Below, piece by piece: positions 35,165 through 46,975 of a stretch of DNA of 64,000 nt; the first letter of the stretch is position 1, and each line of letters begins with the position of its first letter. Location: the NCBI RefSeq assembly GCF_011075055.1, contig NC_058138.1:22852928-22916927 (forward strand), given 5' to 3'. The notes under the pieces were generated by a model. It searched no databases, was not told the origin of the DNA, and saw nothing but the letters and a program-made list of their open reading frames with translations. The position numbers and the translations under genes are program-made. Source of the stretch: Mangifera indica (taxonomy: Eukaryota; Streptophyta; Magnoliopsida; Sapindales; Anacardiaceae).

Positions 35165-35792
35165 CTTGGCCTTGGCTCTGTAGGTGTGTTGTGTAATTCT
35201 GTTTCACTCTACAACTTCTGGAATGTAATTAAGCGGTTCATTTTTCAGTTCAGTCTTGGCGCATTTTGTTCATGAACGATGCAAATTAGCACCGGGCCAT
35301 AATATGTAGGGCTGGATTAGATTGTGCATCTTGTTTTACTAATAGGAGTTGATTCTATTTCAGCCCATGATATATGGGGCTGGATCGCATTCGGGTTAAG
35401 TTAGAATAAAATTTAATTCAAGATGAATATGGTTTAATCAGTTGAGGGATAAATTCGTTTTGAAAATAATTAAACTTTTTTAGATTTAATTTGAGTTGAT
35501 TTAAAGAATTGATTAAAATTTAATTCATTTATGAAAACTAATTTAGTTCTTAGAATTCAGCTTGTTCGGCATTGATTCTGGCATTACGCGTAAAGTTAGA
35601 AGAATAAGAATAAAATCTAGAATAGTATGCAAAATTGTTAACAACAACACAACATGGAAAACTCAATCACTTCTTAATAACAACTCCGAAGATCTGAAAT
35701 ACAAGCCCAACCGACCCAAAATCAGGCAGCAAAGTCAAGATCCCATCGCCAATTAAACGTAAAACTTGTTGTATACTTCATCTTTCCATGGC
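35165..35792. other. Intergenic DNA between SANT-repeat gene and exchanger gene
   Basis: 3' flank of the SANT-like gene followed by AT-rich repeat-like DNA (35310-35560, with ggctggatt words). The exchanger leader lies at the right end. No gene seen. Confidence 0.4.
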
Positions 35793-35847
35793 ATGGTCAT
35801 GGCCATGGCCATTTCCTTCGCATCCCTCCTCAAAACCACTTCTCTGA
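35788..35847 (+). promoter_or_regulatory. Overlapping upstream ORF at the exchanger start
   Basis: ATG at 35788-35790 starts a 19-codon frame ending in TGA at about 35845-35847, overlapping the main start at 35793 in a different frame. It has G at +4. If used it would reduce initiation at the exchanger ATG. Its use is inference only. Confidence 0.35.
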
Positions 35848-38800
35848 TCCTAACCCTCCTCGCAGTTCTCTTCTTCTTCCTCTTCACCCCTCGTACGCCG
35901 CAGCTCCCTCGCAGATCACTCTTGGCCACTAACTGTACCACCAGTTTCCTCGCCCAAAACAACCACTCAGATGGCCTTTTCGACTACTTTTATTTTCACA
36001 TTTGCCATGCCAACCAGAACCATTTTCTCTCTATCCCCTCTCTCTCCCTCCTGTCCCTTCTTTTTTTCTACATTCTCATCAAAACCGCTCAATCCCACTT
36101 CTCTTTAGTTACTACTCAGCTCTCTACACTCTTGAATCTCTCCCCAAGTATGGCTGCTGTTACGCTTTTGGCATTGGGTAATGGGTCTCCAGATATTTTT
36201 TCGTCCGTCGTTGCGCTTCGTACTGGGCAGTACCGCACTGGGTTCGGGGCAATTTTGTCAGCGGGGGCGTTTGTTTCGGCTTTTGTTGTCGGGTTTGTGG
36301 CGATTTATGCGGCTCCGTTTAGTGTTGATGCTGGGTGTTTTGTGAGGGATGTGGGGTTTTATTTGGTGGCCGCTTTGTTTTTGTTTTATGTGTACTTGAG
36401 TGGGGAGATATTTGTGTGGCAAGCTGTTGGGTTTATTATGTTTTATGTGTTCTTTGTTGGGATTGTGTTTTGGATGGATCTAGGAATGAATACAGGTGAG
36501 AAAAAGGGTGATAAAGAAATGAGTATTATGGGGCCGGATTGCGAGGTTGGAGAAGCTAAAGATTTAGAGGGAATGAAGAGAAATGAAGGGTTTGGGTTTG
36601 CTCAAGTTTATGGAAAGGTATGTTTTGTTTGATACTTGTTTTTGTTAGTAATATGTAATTCCAGTGTAATAAGGTTTATGGTATTGATCTGTGCAGTGAC
36701 TATGGAGTGCTAATTCTTTGTGTTTACAGTTTGGTGATCAAAATCTACGATCAAGTTTATGAATTTGAATGTTTTTAATGTAGTTAGTGATATTTAGGGT
36801 TTGTGTGATGTGGTTATGGTATCTGATGTGTGAACTGTAGGGAGTTAAATCCAAGTGTTATTCGATGGCCAAGTTTTAGGCTTTTGATCAAAGTTATGGA
36901 ATTGTGTGTTGTTTTGTTGGAGACTAGAAGTCTGAGTGTTACTATTTGGTGATCGATGTTTATGCATTTAATCAAATTTATGGAATGGTGGTGTTTGAGG
37001 CTTGGATTGTTGTTTCTGTCTTTTTGTTTTTGTTGTGGTTAATGGTATTCAGGATTAGTGGAATATATAATGGAGAGCTAAATCTAAGTGTTATTGTTTG
37101 GTGGTCAAATTTATGTTTCTTTGTGTGTGTGTGTTTGAGTGTTATTGGTCAGAAAGGTAAAACGCAAATGTAAATTGTTGTTTGATAAAATGTGGATGTC
37201 TCTGCTCAGTTTGGTTGTTTGATGTATGAAATGTTTATTGGTTGATTAGTTATCAAGAGACTAATTGGATAGGATGTGGAACTTTTGGAGGGAGATCCCG
37301 ATGGGGAAGTTTCTGGGGAAGTGTTATTAGCTAATGAGCCTAATCATTAGTCTTAAACTATGTTAGACAGTGTGATGATACTTGCCTTTGGAATATGATT
37401 TTGAGTGCTCTTTTGTGTTTATCTCTTGTAGTTTTCTTACTGTGAGCTATGGCAGGTACCCTGGATAAAAGTTAGTTTGGATGGTGACAATTTCCTATTA
37501 ATTAGTGATCTAGAAGTTATATAAGTTGAGACCAAGTTGTTTGAGAGCATAGACATGATTTGCCTCGTTGGTTTGCAATTGATCAAGTTCTTTCTTACAA
37601 TTTTATATTTTTTGTTTGTTTTTTAAACAAAAATGAGGAATGATCTTATACCTATAGGCATCAACTCATCTTCACTTAGTAATGTGAAGCACCGGGCAAT
37701 ATGATGGAATGTTGCTATTCTGGTATCTTTCCAGTTCTTTCCTTGTTTTTCTTTTCTTTTTCTTTTCCTTTTTTTTTTTCCTTTGGGAGTTCAGTATTGT
37801 GAAGTTTGAATTTGGTTTGAAATGTTCTGCTTGTTAGTCCAGGCTCTCTAATTTGATAGGTCAATAAGGTTTCTGTTTGTTATGTGGAAGCCTCAATGTC
37901 CCATCCAGTATCTGGAGTGGTCACTTGCCTGAAGTGCCCTTGCCATTGTCATGTTGTTGTTGCTATTTTGATGCCTTCAGGTTGTGAATTCTAGGTACTG
38001 ATTTTTTTAAACTCTTCAATGTGAGCATATGCTATGTACACACACCTGACACATATTTTGGGACTTAAAATTATGCAACCTAATTAATCAAAATCCTGTT
38101 TATTCTAATTAGGCTGTTGTATTTCGGTATCCTTTTGCTTAGTGAGGCGTTGTGTGTGAAGCTAAATTAAGAAGCTGCTACTTGAGAAACAAAATTAAAC
38201 TGATAAACCTATCAGTTTTATTTCTTTGTCTCTTTCGATTAAATTTATCTGCCTTTCTATTTTGTTCAATACATCACTATTTTCAACATCTCTCTGAATG
38301 AAAATTTTCAGAGAGTTTGTCATCTTTTTTATTAGGACTATTTTATATTGCTAGTTTTAATCTGATAAATAGATTCTAGTCTTGGTACAAGAACTGATAT
38401 AACAGGACAAATTCAATAAGAGTCCAATTTAGTTAGCCATCTGGTTCGGCAAGGAGGATGAATTCAGAATGATGTTAATTTTCGGAAATCAGGAATGAGA
38501 GTTCAGCTAATTAAAAAAGGCATTAAATCTATGTGAGAATGAACTAAAGTAACTTTCTTCTGGCAATGTTTGTCTTATAGTTTTTTTCAACATTCATACA
38601 GGTATCAAAAGCATGGGAGCTTCCAGTCACTTTTTTTCTGAAGCTGACAATTCCAGAAACCGATCCTTCTAAATGGAGCCGGTTCTACTCATCTGCAAAT
38701 ATTGCTCTTTGCCCTTTATTGCTTTTGTATGTTTGCAACTCCTTCATGCCAATAGATCATCCTATAGCTTTCCTCCTTCCGAACATCCATTTCCCTCTCT

Positions 38801-39366
38801 GGTTTGTAGTACTCTTAGCAAGCACTTCACTTGCAGCACTTCATTTCATAGTGGAAACAGAACCCCCAAAGACTGAGCAATTGCCTGTGGTGGTTGTAGC
38901 TTTCCTGATGAGTGTCTTTTGGATATCCACTGTTGCTGGGGAGCTGCTTAACTGTCTGGCTGCACTTGGGACAATCCTTGAATTGCCTCCAGCTATTCTC
39001 GGGCTCACAGTACTTGCATGGGGAAACTCTGTCGGAGATCTTGTTGCTGACGTTGCAGTTGCTAAAGCTGGCCATCCAACAATGGCAATGGCTGGGTGCT
39101 TTGCAGGGCCAATGTTTAACATGCTTATAGGACTTGGATCGGCTTTGGTAATGCAAACAGCCAATGTTCATCCAGAAGCTTATCAGGTGCATTTCCACAT
39201 CGGTATTGTTACTGCTTTTGTGTTCTTGCTCTTGAGTCTGATGGGATCTCTTTTAGTCATAACTTGGTCTAGATTCCGGGTACCTAGGTTTTGGGGGTTT
39301 TGCCTGGTTGGCCTTTATGTCGTATTTACTGCAGTCAGCTTAGTTATTGCCAAGTTTTCAGGGTGA
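35793..39366 (+). CDS. Cation/calcium exchanger (CCX family, CCX5-like)
   Basis: Membrane antiporter of the Ca2+/cation superfamily (K+-dependent Na+/Ca2+ exchanger related). Exons 35793-36617 and 38602-39366; 529 residues. Both alpha-repeats are present: the first has LALGNGSPDIFSS (GNGSPD at about 129-134), the second LAWGNSVGDLVADVAVA (GNSVGD at about 416-421). The acidic residues in these motifs line the ion site. A hydrophilic loop (about 230-275, with MNTGEKKGDKEMS) separates the two membrane halves, and roughly ten or more hydrophobic spans are visible. I chose ATG 35793, which gives MVMAMAISFASLL; no in-frame ATG lies nearer. An out-of-frame ATG lies 5 bases upstream. The homologue At1g08960 (CCX5) is adjacent to NF-YC9 in Arabidopsis, as here. 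Subfamily number is inferred from context. Confidence 0.93.
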
Positions 39367-41085
39367 TCGGTATTACCTGTTAAATTGAGAATGTATTTAG
39401 TCATGATGAAAAAGCATCGATACAGCTCCCTGGATATGCAAATTCTTATGCAAAAAATGAAAATGGAGCAAGGACATGCTAGTTACTTATCCGAAAATTA
39501 AAATGCAGCGAAGATCAATGATATGCAAGCATTGTTGTCAGAGTCGAAAGAAGCCATGATTGCAGAACTTCTAGTCTGCAGATTGAATATAGGAAAATAG
39601 TGTTATATTTTTTTCTTCTCAAAAATGATTTAGGTAAAATTATCTACTTGTAATAGTAAAAATATTTGTATATTAATGAAGTGATTAATTCAATATTCTT
39701 TTATATATGTAATACTAGTTTGCCTATATATGATTCCTTTTTATCCCCAATTGCTTGTTGGTTTCTGCCAGAACAGCTTGAGGATCAAGAATTGTCTTTT
39801 TTTTTTTTGGGTAAAGGAACTGGGAAGACTTTTTAAAAAGTATACTGAAAATTGATGTGAAATTACTTTTCACTTTTTGGAAAAGAAGTTCCATATATTA
39901 CGGAGAAATCTATGAACTCCTCGATCCACAGACAAGGGGTAATAAATTCGTTCAATAAAAAGGCAAAAAAATTGAAGGTGAATATCATTTGACTCCTGAA
40001 GTTTGTCACGATTACCGAGAGTAGGGTAGAGTTCTGAAATGATACTAAAACACCCCACCCTGTCATCAGGGAAATATTTCCCTAGTATTTCAAAAGCAAT
40101 CGAATTATTATAAATGATGGGAAACAAGTTTAACTAAAAGCGGGTGATCATATGGTTCAAAATGATGTTTAAATTTATATTAGTTATTAGAGTTATTGGA
40201 TCAGATTGAATTGGGTAATTTGCATTGATTATGATTCAATTGTTAAGCCACTGTAATTAAATTGTCATGTTGGTGTTTGCATGTTATTTTGTAAAAATTT
40301 GTAATTGCAAGTTCCAATAATTGCGATGAATATGCACCATATAACAAGACTACACTAGCATTGAATTCTAGCAATTGCAATGAAAATGCGCCATACCATT
40401 CTACTATAATTTAATAAGTGATTTATAATCATGATTGAAACATTCTTCTGTATTGAATGCTAAGGTGCCCATATCACTTTCAACATTACTATCCTATTCA
40501 GTGGTCCCTTGATCAATTTAATTTAATGCCATGTAATTAATTTATTCATGTTGGATTATCTTTATACTATTAGACAAATTATTGATCCATTTAGAGTGTC
40601 TATGTGATAGGTTTACAATAAAATTATATAAATTTAATTTTGGGTATTCAAATAATATAGTCTATAATTAAATATTTTTAAATTAAGAAAAATTGGGTGT
40701 ACATAATTGGTACTTTTAACTTGTCTTTTAGATTGATTTGAGAAGTTTAATATAATGGATGAAAACATAAGTCTACTTTTATATAACTTTTGTTATGTAT
40801 CGGAATCTTGCCAACTTCTACGCAACTTTTGCATCATGCAAGAAGCAATTGGAGTGGATTGGAGTCAAGATAAACCTAATGCTTAGTTTGTATATGAAAT
40901 GGTTGATTAAAGTTTAAGCTTAAACTAGCTTGACTGGTAAATAATAACATCGAAATCGATAGAGAAGAAGAGTTTTGGTAAAATTGACGAGATATTGAAT
41001 TTCAATCAAATTGAAATCTTATCTCAAGTTTGATTCATTCAAATTGAATATAGATTTGAATCGAACTAATTTGTGCAGTGACAAA
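39367..41085. other. Exchanger 3' flank and AT-rich intergenic DNA
   Basis: Mostly AT-rich with no recognisable coding. Ends at the left flank of the TRIM element. Similar short blocks caattgcgatgaa.atgc.ccat occur twice near 40320 and 40375, a small local duplication. Confidence 0.4.
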
Positions 41086-41089
41086 CTAG

Positions 41090-41434
41090 TGTCATAGGTT
41101 GAATTTTCCCGATTTGCTTGTGCGACATCTCCGATGAGCCGTCTTGAAGATCAACCTTGCATGCGCCCATATTTTGGCTTAGGGTCATTGGTTTCGTTTT
41201 ACTTCGGAATCATCAGGGGAGTGACTTCAGCTCTTGACCAGTTTGTGCAAGGTTGGTCTAGTCCTCTTTTCAATGTGCTATCATAACAATATTGTACACG
41301 CTCTGTGGCTGGAGTACCCCCAACTACAAATATTGTATTCACAAACCCAATGAGCATGCACACTTGCCCTTAAATGTCCCATCACTCGCAACTGTCCAAA
41401 GCCTTGTCATGGCTCCCAACCTGAGCTTGTGACA
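41090..41434 (-). repeat. TRIM 3' LTR
   Basis: 345 bases, TGTCA...TGACA ends; 3' LTR with respect to the element's orientation. It shares blocks such as ggcttagggtcattggtttc and cccttaaatgtcccatcact with the other LTR. Confidence 0.88.
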
Positions 41435-41804
41435 AACTCCCCCATTCAAAATGGAGCAAGCCTTCGTGCTCCGCTTAGCTCGCAAAATACCCCCAGTCCT
41501 CCATTGGCCACATTGAATGACCGCGTGATGAGTGTCCCTCATATTGGCCCAAAGGACGCCTGACCTCCTGTCAAACGTGACATACCCTGTCATACCACTT
41601 TCCAGATGACACCCCAGAAGACCCTTGTCCTCCACTTGGTGCCCCCCCTCGCTATGACATGATGTATTCTTGGCATTTGCTTTTTAACTTTAGGATTTTC
41701 GCATGCCTTGCAGAGAACGGTCAATCTGTCTCTACCTGCAATTTACTTAGAAGGATCTCTTTTTACTACCGTAGCATTGGCGATAGTTTGGCTCTAATAC
41801 CAAG

Positions 41805-42149
41805 TGTCACAGGCTAAATTTTCCCAACCTGCTTGTGCGACATCCTCTATAGGTCATCTCGAGAATCAACCTTGCATGTGCCCACATTTTGGCTTAGGGT
41901 CATTGGTTTCGTTCTGCCTTAGACTCATCAGGGGAGCGGCTGCAACTCTCGACTAGTTTATGTAGGGTTGACCTAGTCCTCTCTTTAATACACTACCATA
42001 ATAACATTATACACGCCTCGTGGTTGGAGCACCCCTAACTATAGATATTGCATCTACGAACCCAATGACCACACACACTTACCCTTAAATGTCCCATCAC
42101 TCATAGCTATCCAAAGCTTTGCGACAACTCTTAACTTGAGCCTATGACA
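41805..42149 (-). repeat. TRIM 5' LTR
   Basis: 345 bases with TGTCA...TGACA ends. Adjacent to the primer binding site at 41790-41802, which marks it as the 5' LTR on the minus strand. Confidence 0.88.
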
Positions 42150-42153
42150 CTAG

Positions 42154-43913
42154 GAATTTGAACAATTTTTATTTTCTATCAATATAACCCTCATACTTTC
42201 ATTGAATCCTCTTCTCTTCATTTATCTATTTATTATTTACTTTCATTAAACTTGATCTCCCTTGAGATTTATTTCTGGGTTCGCCGTAGTCAGATGACAC
42301 TCGAATCCACTCTTCATAATTAGGTAATAGCATTATGTTAAACATTAAAGTCATGGAGGTTTATGGCGATTATGCAAAGAGAGAAAAAAGCCTAAAAAAG
42401 GTAAACCCCTGAGATAACAAGTCAGAATCCAAGACACAAGGCACACGCTCCAGCTTTTGTTGTTTCCAAACTCAAACTCAGGTTTGTTCCTAAGAAACAC
42501 AACACAGTCATAAAACATCCTTAATCATTACGAAAATCCACAACCCAAAAATATAAATCGCATGATTCTGTTCAAACCCTAAAAGTGTATGTTATTCAAA
42601 ATCAGATCTTTCACTGTTTGCTGAAAATATCCGAGAAAAAAAAAATGAAAGAAAAATCCCTGTTAGATCTCCGCAGAACAACGAAACAAGAACATGATGA
42701 AGTTGGCTGATTTTTTTTTCGTTTTTGCTTTGTTTTCAGGGTTTTCAATCTGGGTTTGTGCTTAAGAAGGGAACAGAGAGAAGTTGAGAAAGAAAGGTAT
42801 AATTTTTTTTCTTCTCTTTTATACGTGTGTACATGCATGTATGTATACACATGTATGATGGTATGTATGTTTCTATGTGAGCTTGTGTATGTGTTTGTTT
42901 ATATTTTTGGATTTCATGGGGAGTTTTGGGTTCCTTTTTTAACCCTTTTATCGGTACGATCAGTTATTATTTATGTTTTTATTCCTATTTTTGTTATCAT
43001 CTGTGATCTTGGGTCGTAACTGTTTGGTATGATCTTTGAATATTATTTGTTTATAGGTTACTGTGTGTTCTTCTATTAATGATTAAATTAGGCAATATGA
43101 GTTCATATATGAATTGGGCATAAAATTTATGTTGTGCTCAATTTACTGGTTTTTGGTTGAATTTCTTCCGTTCTTGTTGAACACATTTTTGTAAAGAAAT
43201 TTGAAAAGAAAAAGTTAGATTTTGTGAAGTTTTAATGACAGTTAAAAGAAAAGAGCTTATCTCTATTTTCCGGAGCCATATTGATGGCAAATTGTTCTGG
43301 ATTTGTGATGAACTTTAAATACTGCATGCTGTTTTCATTCAATGAAGATACATATAATGATGGTGTCAATGTAAACATAGATTGTCTATTAAAGTTCTAG
43401 CATTTGCGTAATCACCTTTGTTGTAAAACTTTTTCTGCATGTATATTTAAATACTTGTTGGCAATGGAAAGGATTTACTGTATTTAGAAATTAAATCAAT
43501 AGTACAGTTTTGTGCGTCAGTTCCTGGTTACATTTGTGGACAGAATCTTTTGGGATATTACTTTTTTGTATGTTTTTGCCTTTCGCTGACACGTAGAGAT
43601 GAAAGAGGAAGCACTGAACATCATTTGAAAAAAATTGTACATATACTCAGAGCATCTGGAGGATTCTTGTATGGGCTTGCTTTGTCTCAGTTGCAATAAT
43701 ATGATGAAAAAGTCGTTCTCGTATTTTCTAAAGTGATATTCTTTGTTGAAATTACAGTGATTTACAGATTGATTTCAGTTTCATATGACATTTTGCAGTT
43801 CAATATATCAGAAATCCTTTTTATGTACAGCATATTCATCTTTCTAATTAAAGGAAAAAAAAGAAAACAACAATTTTTTTTTAAGTAAAAAGTTTCTCTG
43901 TTTGCTAAAATAT

Positions 43914-43956
<43 letters not shown>

Positions 43957-44510
43957 TTTAAGGGGCTGTTTGGTGTTGGAGATTGAGCCTGAACTAGGAT
44001 TTATTTTGTGAAAATTCTCCTTTGGTTAATATTTATGTCCCTCTAAGGTCATTAGTTAGTGGTTTATCTATATTCTTGCGTGCGAAAGTGAAAATGTTCA
44101 ATATCACTGTGTAATGGGATAAAAAACTAACGGTTGAGTTCATTCTTATTAATTATCATGTTGAAGTTCTAATAGGGAATTCAATTTTCAGATTTTCAAT
44201 AAATTTTGAATTCATTAATTATTTCATGGTCCTTTATGACTCTACTGATATTGGACCTGTTATAAGAAATTTGAATTTATTAATTTGAAATCCAATCTGC
44301 TGCAAAGCTTTTCCCCCCTCTTTTTGTGTTCACTTATACTATGATGAATCTTTTCTCTTGCTAAGATAATTTCCCTTGTGCATTTGGTTTGGAATGAGAA
44401 CTTTTTATATCTACTATGCGATGCTGTGAATTTTGATTCAAATTTTCTTGTTCCTTTTTCTGTTTGCATTTAGAACAGAGTACCTGTGTTTTTGATTCTA
44501 TTGGATCAGA
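42154..44510. other. NF-YC upstream region with probable 5' UTR intron(s)
   Basis: A leader exon probably ends near 42796 (gagaaagaaag|gtataa), and an acceptor is visible at 44472-44473 (tttgcatttag|aacagag), 37 bases before the start codon. The stretch between is AT-rich and intron-like. A CT/TA microsatellite lies within it. No other gene seen. Confidence 0.45.
43917..43956. repeat. (CT)n(TA)n compound microsatellite
   Basis: About 14 CT units followed by about 6 TA units, in the probable leader intron of NF-YC. Confidence 0.9.
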
Positions 44511-45299
44511 ATGGACCAGCAAGGACATGGACAGCCCACTTCTATGGGAATGGTTGGTAGTGGAGCTCAGTTGCCATATGGCACAAACCCTTATCCGCCG
44601 AATCAAATGACTGGGGCCCCGAATGCTGGATCAGTGATCACATCAGTTGGGACTCTTCAATCTCCTACTCAACCAGCAGGTGCTCAGCTGGCACAGCACC
44701 AACTTGCCTATCATCAAATCCATCAGCAGCAGCAACAGCAACTGCAGCAGCAACTCCAGTCATTTTGGGCAAATCAGTACCAAGAAATAGAAAAAGTTAA
44801 TGACTTCAAGAATCATAGCCTTCCCTTAGCAAGGATCAAGAAGATCATGAAGGCTGATGAGGATGTGAGAATGATATCAGCAGAGGCACCGGTTATATTC
44901 GCCAGGGCATGCGAAATGTTTATCTTGGAATTGACTCTGCGATCCTGGAATCACACAGAAGAGAACAAAAGGAGGACACTCCAAAAGAATGATATTGCAG
45001 CAGCAATTACCAGGACTGATATCTTTGATTTTTTAGTTGACATTGTGCCTAGGGAGGATCTGAAAGATGAAGTACTTTCATCAATCCCAAGAGGAACCAT
45101 GCCCGTTGCTGGACCTGCTGATACACTAGCTTATTGTTATATGCCACCTCAACATGCTCCTCAGGTTGGGTCTACTGGCATGATCATGGGTAAGCCTGTG
45201 ATGGATCCTTCAATGTATGCCCAGCAGTCTCACCCTTACATGGGTCAACATATGTGGCCACAGGGACCAGAGCAACAGCAATCACCCTCAGATCATTAA
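44511..45299 (+). CDS. NFYC: Nuclear factor Y subunit C (NF-YC9/NF-YC3 type)
   Basis: Histone-fold subunit of the CCAAT-binding trimer; pairs with NF-YB in the cytoplasm, enters the nucleus and recruits NF-YA or CONSTANS-like proteins, with roles in flowering, light and ABA responses in Arabidopsis. 262 residues in one coding exon. The N-terminus is Gly/Pro/Gln-rich, with a Gln run at about 72-81. The histone-fold core spans about residues 94-182: LPLARIKKIMKADEDVRMIS, EAPVIFARACEMFILELTL, LQKNDIAAAITRTDIFDFLV. The tail is Pro/Met/Gln-rich. An intron-like segment with strong borders (45329-45700) follows 29 bases after the stop. In Arabidopsis NF-YC9 adjoins a CCX gene and NF-YC3 adjoins IDM2, so both flanks here agree. 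Confidence 0.96.
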   Translation: MDQQGHGQPTSMGMVGSGAQLPYGTNPYPPNQMTGAPNAGSVITSVGTLQSPTQPAGAQLAQHQLAYHQIHQQQQQQLQQQLQSFWANQYQEIEKVNDFKNHSLPLARIKKIMKADEDVRMISAEAPVIFARACEMFILELTLRSWNHTEENKRRTLQKNDIAAAITRTDIFDFLVDIVPREDLKDEVLSSIPRGTMPVAGPADTLAYCYMPPQHAPQVGSTGMIMGKPVMDPSMYAQQSHPYMGQHMWPQGPEQQQSPSDH

Positions 45300-45328
45300 T
45301 GGTTGTAGCATGGAAGCCAAAGAATAGC

Positions 45329-45700
45329 GTAAGTTCTTATTTAGTATGTATGTTGCTAGTTTGCCATTGATTAAAATGCTATTAGATAGTGTTGTATTCG
45401 AGAGCTATCTTGGAACAAGTTTTTGTGCTCAAATTTCTTCGCATTTTCTTCCTAGCTGTGGGTCCCTTCTGTCCTCCACTCGTGGAGATTTTCCTGCAAT
45501 GTTTTTTCAATGTGATTTTTTGCATAGATTCTTTGTATATGACATGTATGTCCTTTACATCATTTCAGCATGAATCTCCTTGATGATTCAAAACCTGCCC
45601 TTGTGCGTATGGTGTTTCAATATTATTCTTTTTGTGTTTTATATTTATTGAATGTTTAGAATCACGGTTTCTAATTGAATCATCTTGCTGATATCAACAG
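45329..45700 (+). other. Probable 3' UTR intron of NF-YC
   Basis: The donor agc|gtaagttc and acceptor atatcaacag|ggga bracket 372 AT-rich bases beginning 29 bases after the stop codon. This distance is below the roughly 50-base limit usually associated with nonsense-mediated decay. Confidence 0.65.
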
Positions 45701-46194
45701 GGGAAGACTGGAGGCCTCTAGCAACCAGAAGCTGCCTCTTGAGATTTCTGCCAAAGACTAGCAGATTTTCTGTAAATAATATGTTGAAAAGAATAGCCGA
45801 TCTTGATTGATCCCTTTTTTCACCTGGTTGTTATCTTTGCATTTCTAGTCGGTAATATGATATTACTCAAAGATCATGTATAAGTAATATGTTTGAAAAG
45901 AACAGCTTTTTCATGATTGAACCCTTTTTTACCCGGGTGGTTATCATTTCTGGTTAGCTATGGTTTACCCAAAGATGTATAAATAGTAATTTCCTTTTTA
46001 CCATGAAACTGAAATTCTGTTCCTTAACCTCTACAATGATTCAGCAGCTTGTTGCTGTCCCTTGTATTAAAAGAACAAATGTTTCAGTTGATGAAAGTAT
46101 TTTAAATTATTTGTACAATACCATATGAGTAACAAAGGCTTGGTATAATGGTAGTCTGTCCTTAACACATTTACCAGTATGATGTGTATCTGTT

Positions 46195-46544
46195 CAAGTT
46201 ATGAAGTATAACCGGTGGCACAGTGACCCACTTTGCAATTATCAGATAATTAACAGTTCCAGTCTCAGTTTTGTCACATATGGCTACAAGGATGGTCATC
46301 TGATCATCATCAAGCATAATAACAAAGGTCACCTGAAGTGTGGATTCAGATTCAAAGTTGGTCTAGCAGAAAGCATTGGACGTTTAAAGTGGTCCTGCCC
46401 CCAGAATTAGATGATCTTCCTGAGCAGGCCTTTGATTTAGGCATCTCATTTGATAAATCTGTATCCGACATTGGAGCACAAAATGTAGAAAGCACAGACA
46501 GGAGCACCACACTAATAAAATCTTTTGAATTCAGCTTAAGCTAA
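46195..46544 (+). other. Possible coding remnant, not recognised
   Basis: The frame ending at 46544 reads HWTFKVVLPPELDDLPEQAF and DLGISFDKSVSDIGAQN, which has the balanced composition of real protein, unlike its neighbours. The upstream part (46201-46410) is in another frame. It lies between NF-YC and the IDM2-like gene. I do not recognise a family. It may be an exon fragment or a chance frame. Confidence 0.25.
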
Positions 46545-46975
46545 AGTTTAGGGAGAAACTGCTTAAAATATATATTCTTGAAAAGGGGAAAAAAAACAAA
46601 AAACAAAAAAGAACAGCCATTACAAGGGCAAGACGGAAGGCTGAAGCCACTGAACAATAGCCTCTCATGTTTCCATCATTGGCAAACAAGAATAAGCATG
46701 TTACTAAACATACTCAAAACATTTGACCTGACGATACATTTTATAGCAAACATCACTCGGTAGCATGCCAAAATCTGATTCAGCAGATAACAAGAAATTA
46801 TCATGGCATACAAAGCTAGTTCATTGTCTGGTGAAACTCAGGAAAATTTGATCAAAAGTAAGAGAGTAAATTCCAAAAATGCCAATCTAATCATTACCAT
46901 GGACTTGGCATTAGTAACTGAACATACAGTTACAAGTTCAAACTTGAGAAGCAAGACCTTTCTACAAGAAGCAAT

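Larger units (their letters stand above)
41090..42149 (-). mobile_element. TRIM (miniature LTR retroelement), minus orientation
   Basis: Two 345-base direct repeats, 41090-41434 and 41805-42149, each begin TGTCA and end TGACA. They enclose 370 bases. Just left of the right-hand repeat, 41790-41802 read on the minus strand is TGGTATTAGAGCC, one change from the usual initiator-Met-tRNA primer binding site. Just right of the left-hand repeat, the minus strand shows a purine run (gaatgggggagtt). So the element points left, with its 5' LTR on the right. It is flanked by CTAG at 41086-41089 and 42150-42153. No gag or pol is encoded, so it would depend on another element's proteins. The two LTRs differ at many sites, so the insertion is old. 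Confidence 0.88.

Noticed and set aside
41339..41635. 98-codon minus-strand frame
   Set aside because: Spans an LTR and the TRIM interior; it resembles no gag or pol protein.
42756..43019. 87-codon plus-strand frame before NF-YC
   Set aside because: Simple-sequence Val/Tyr/Cys-rich frame within the likely leader intron.
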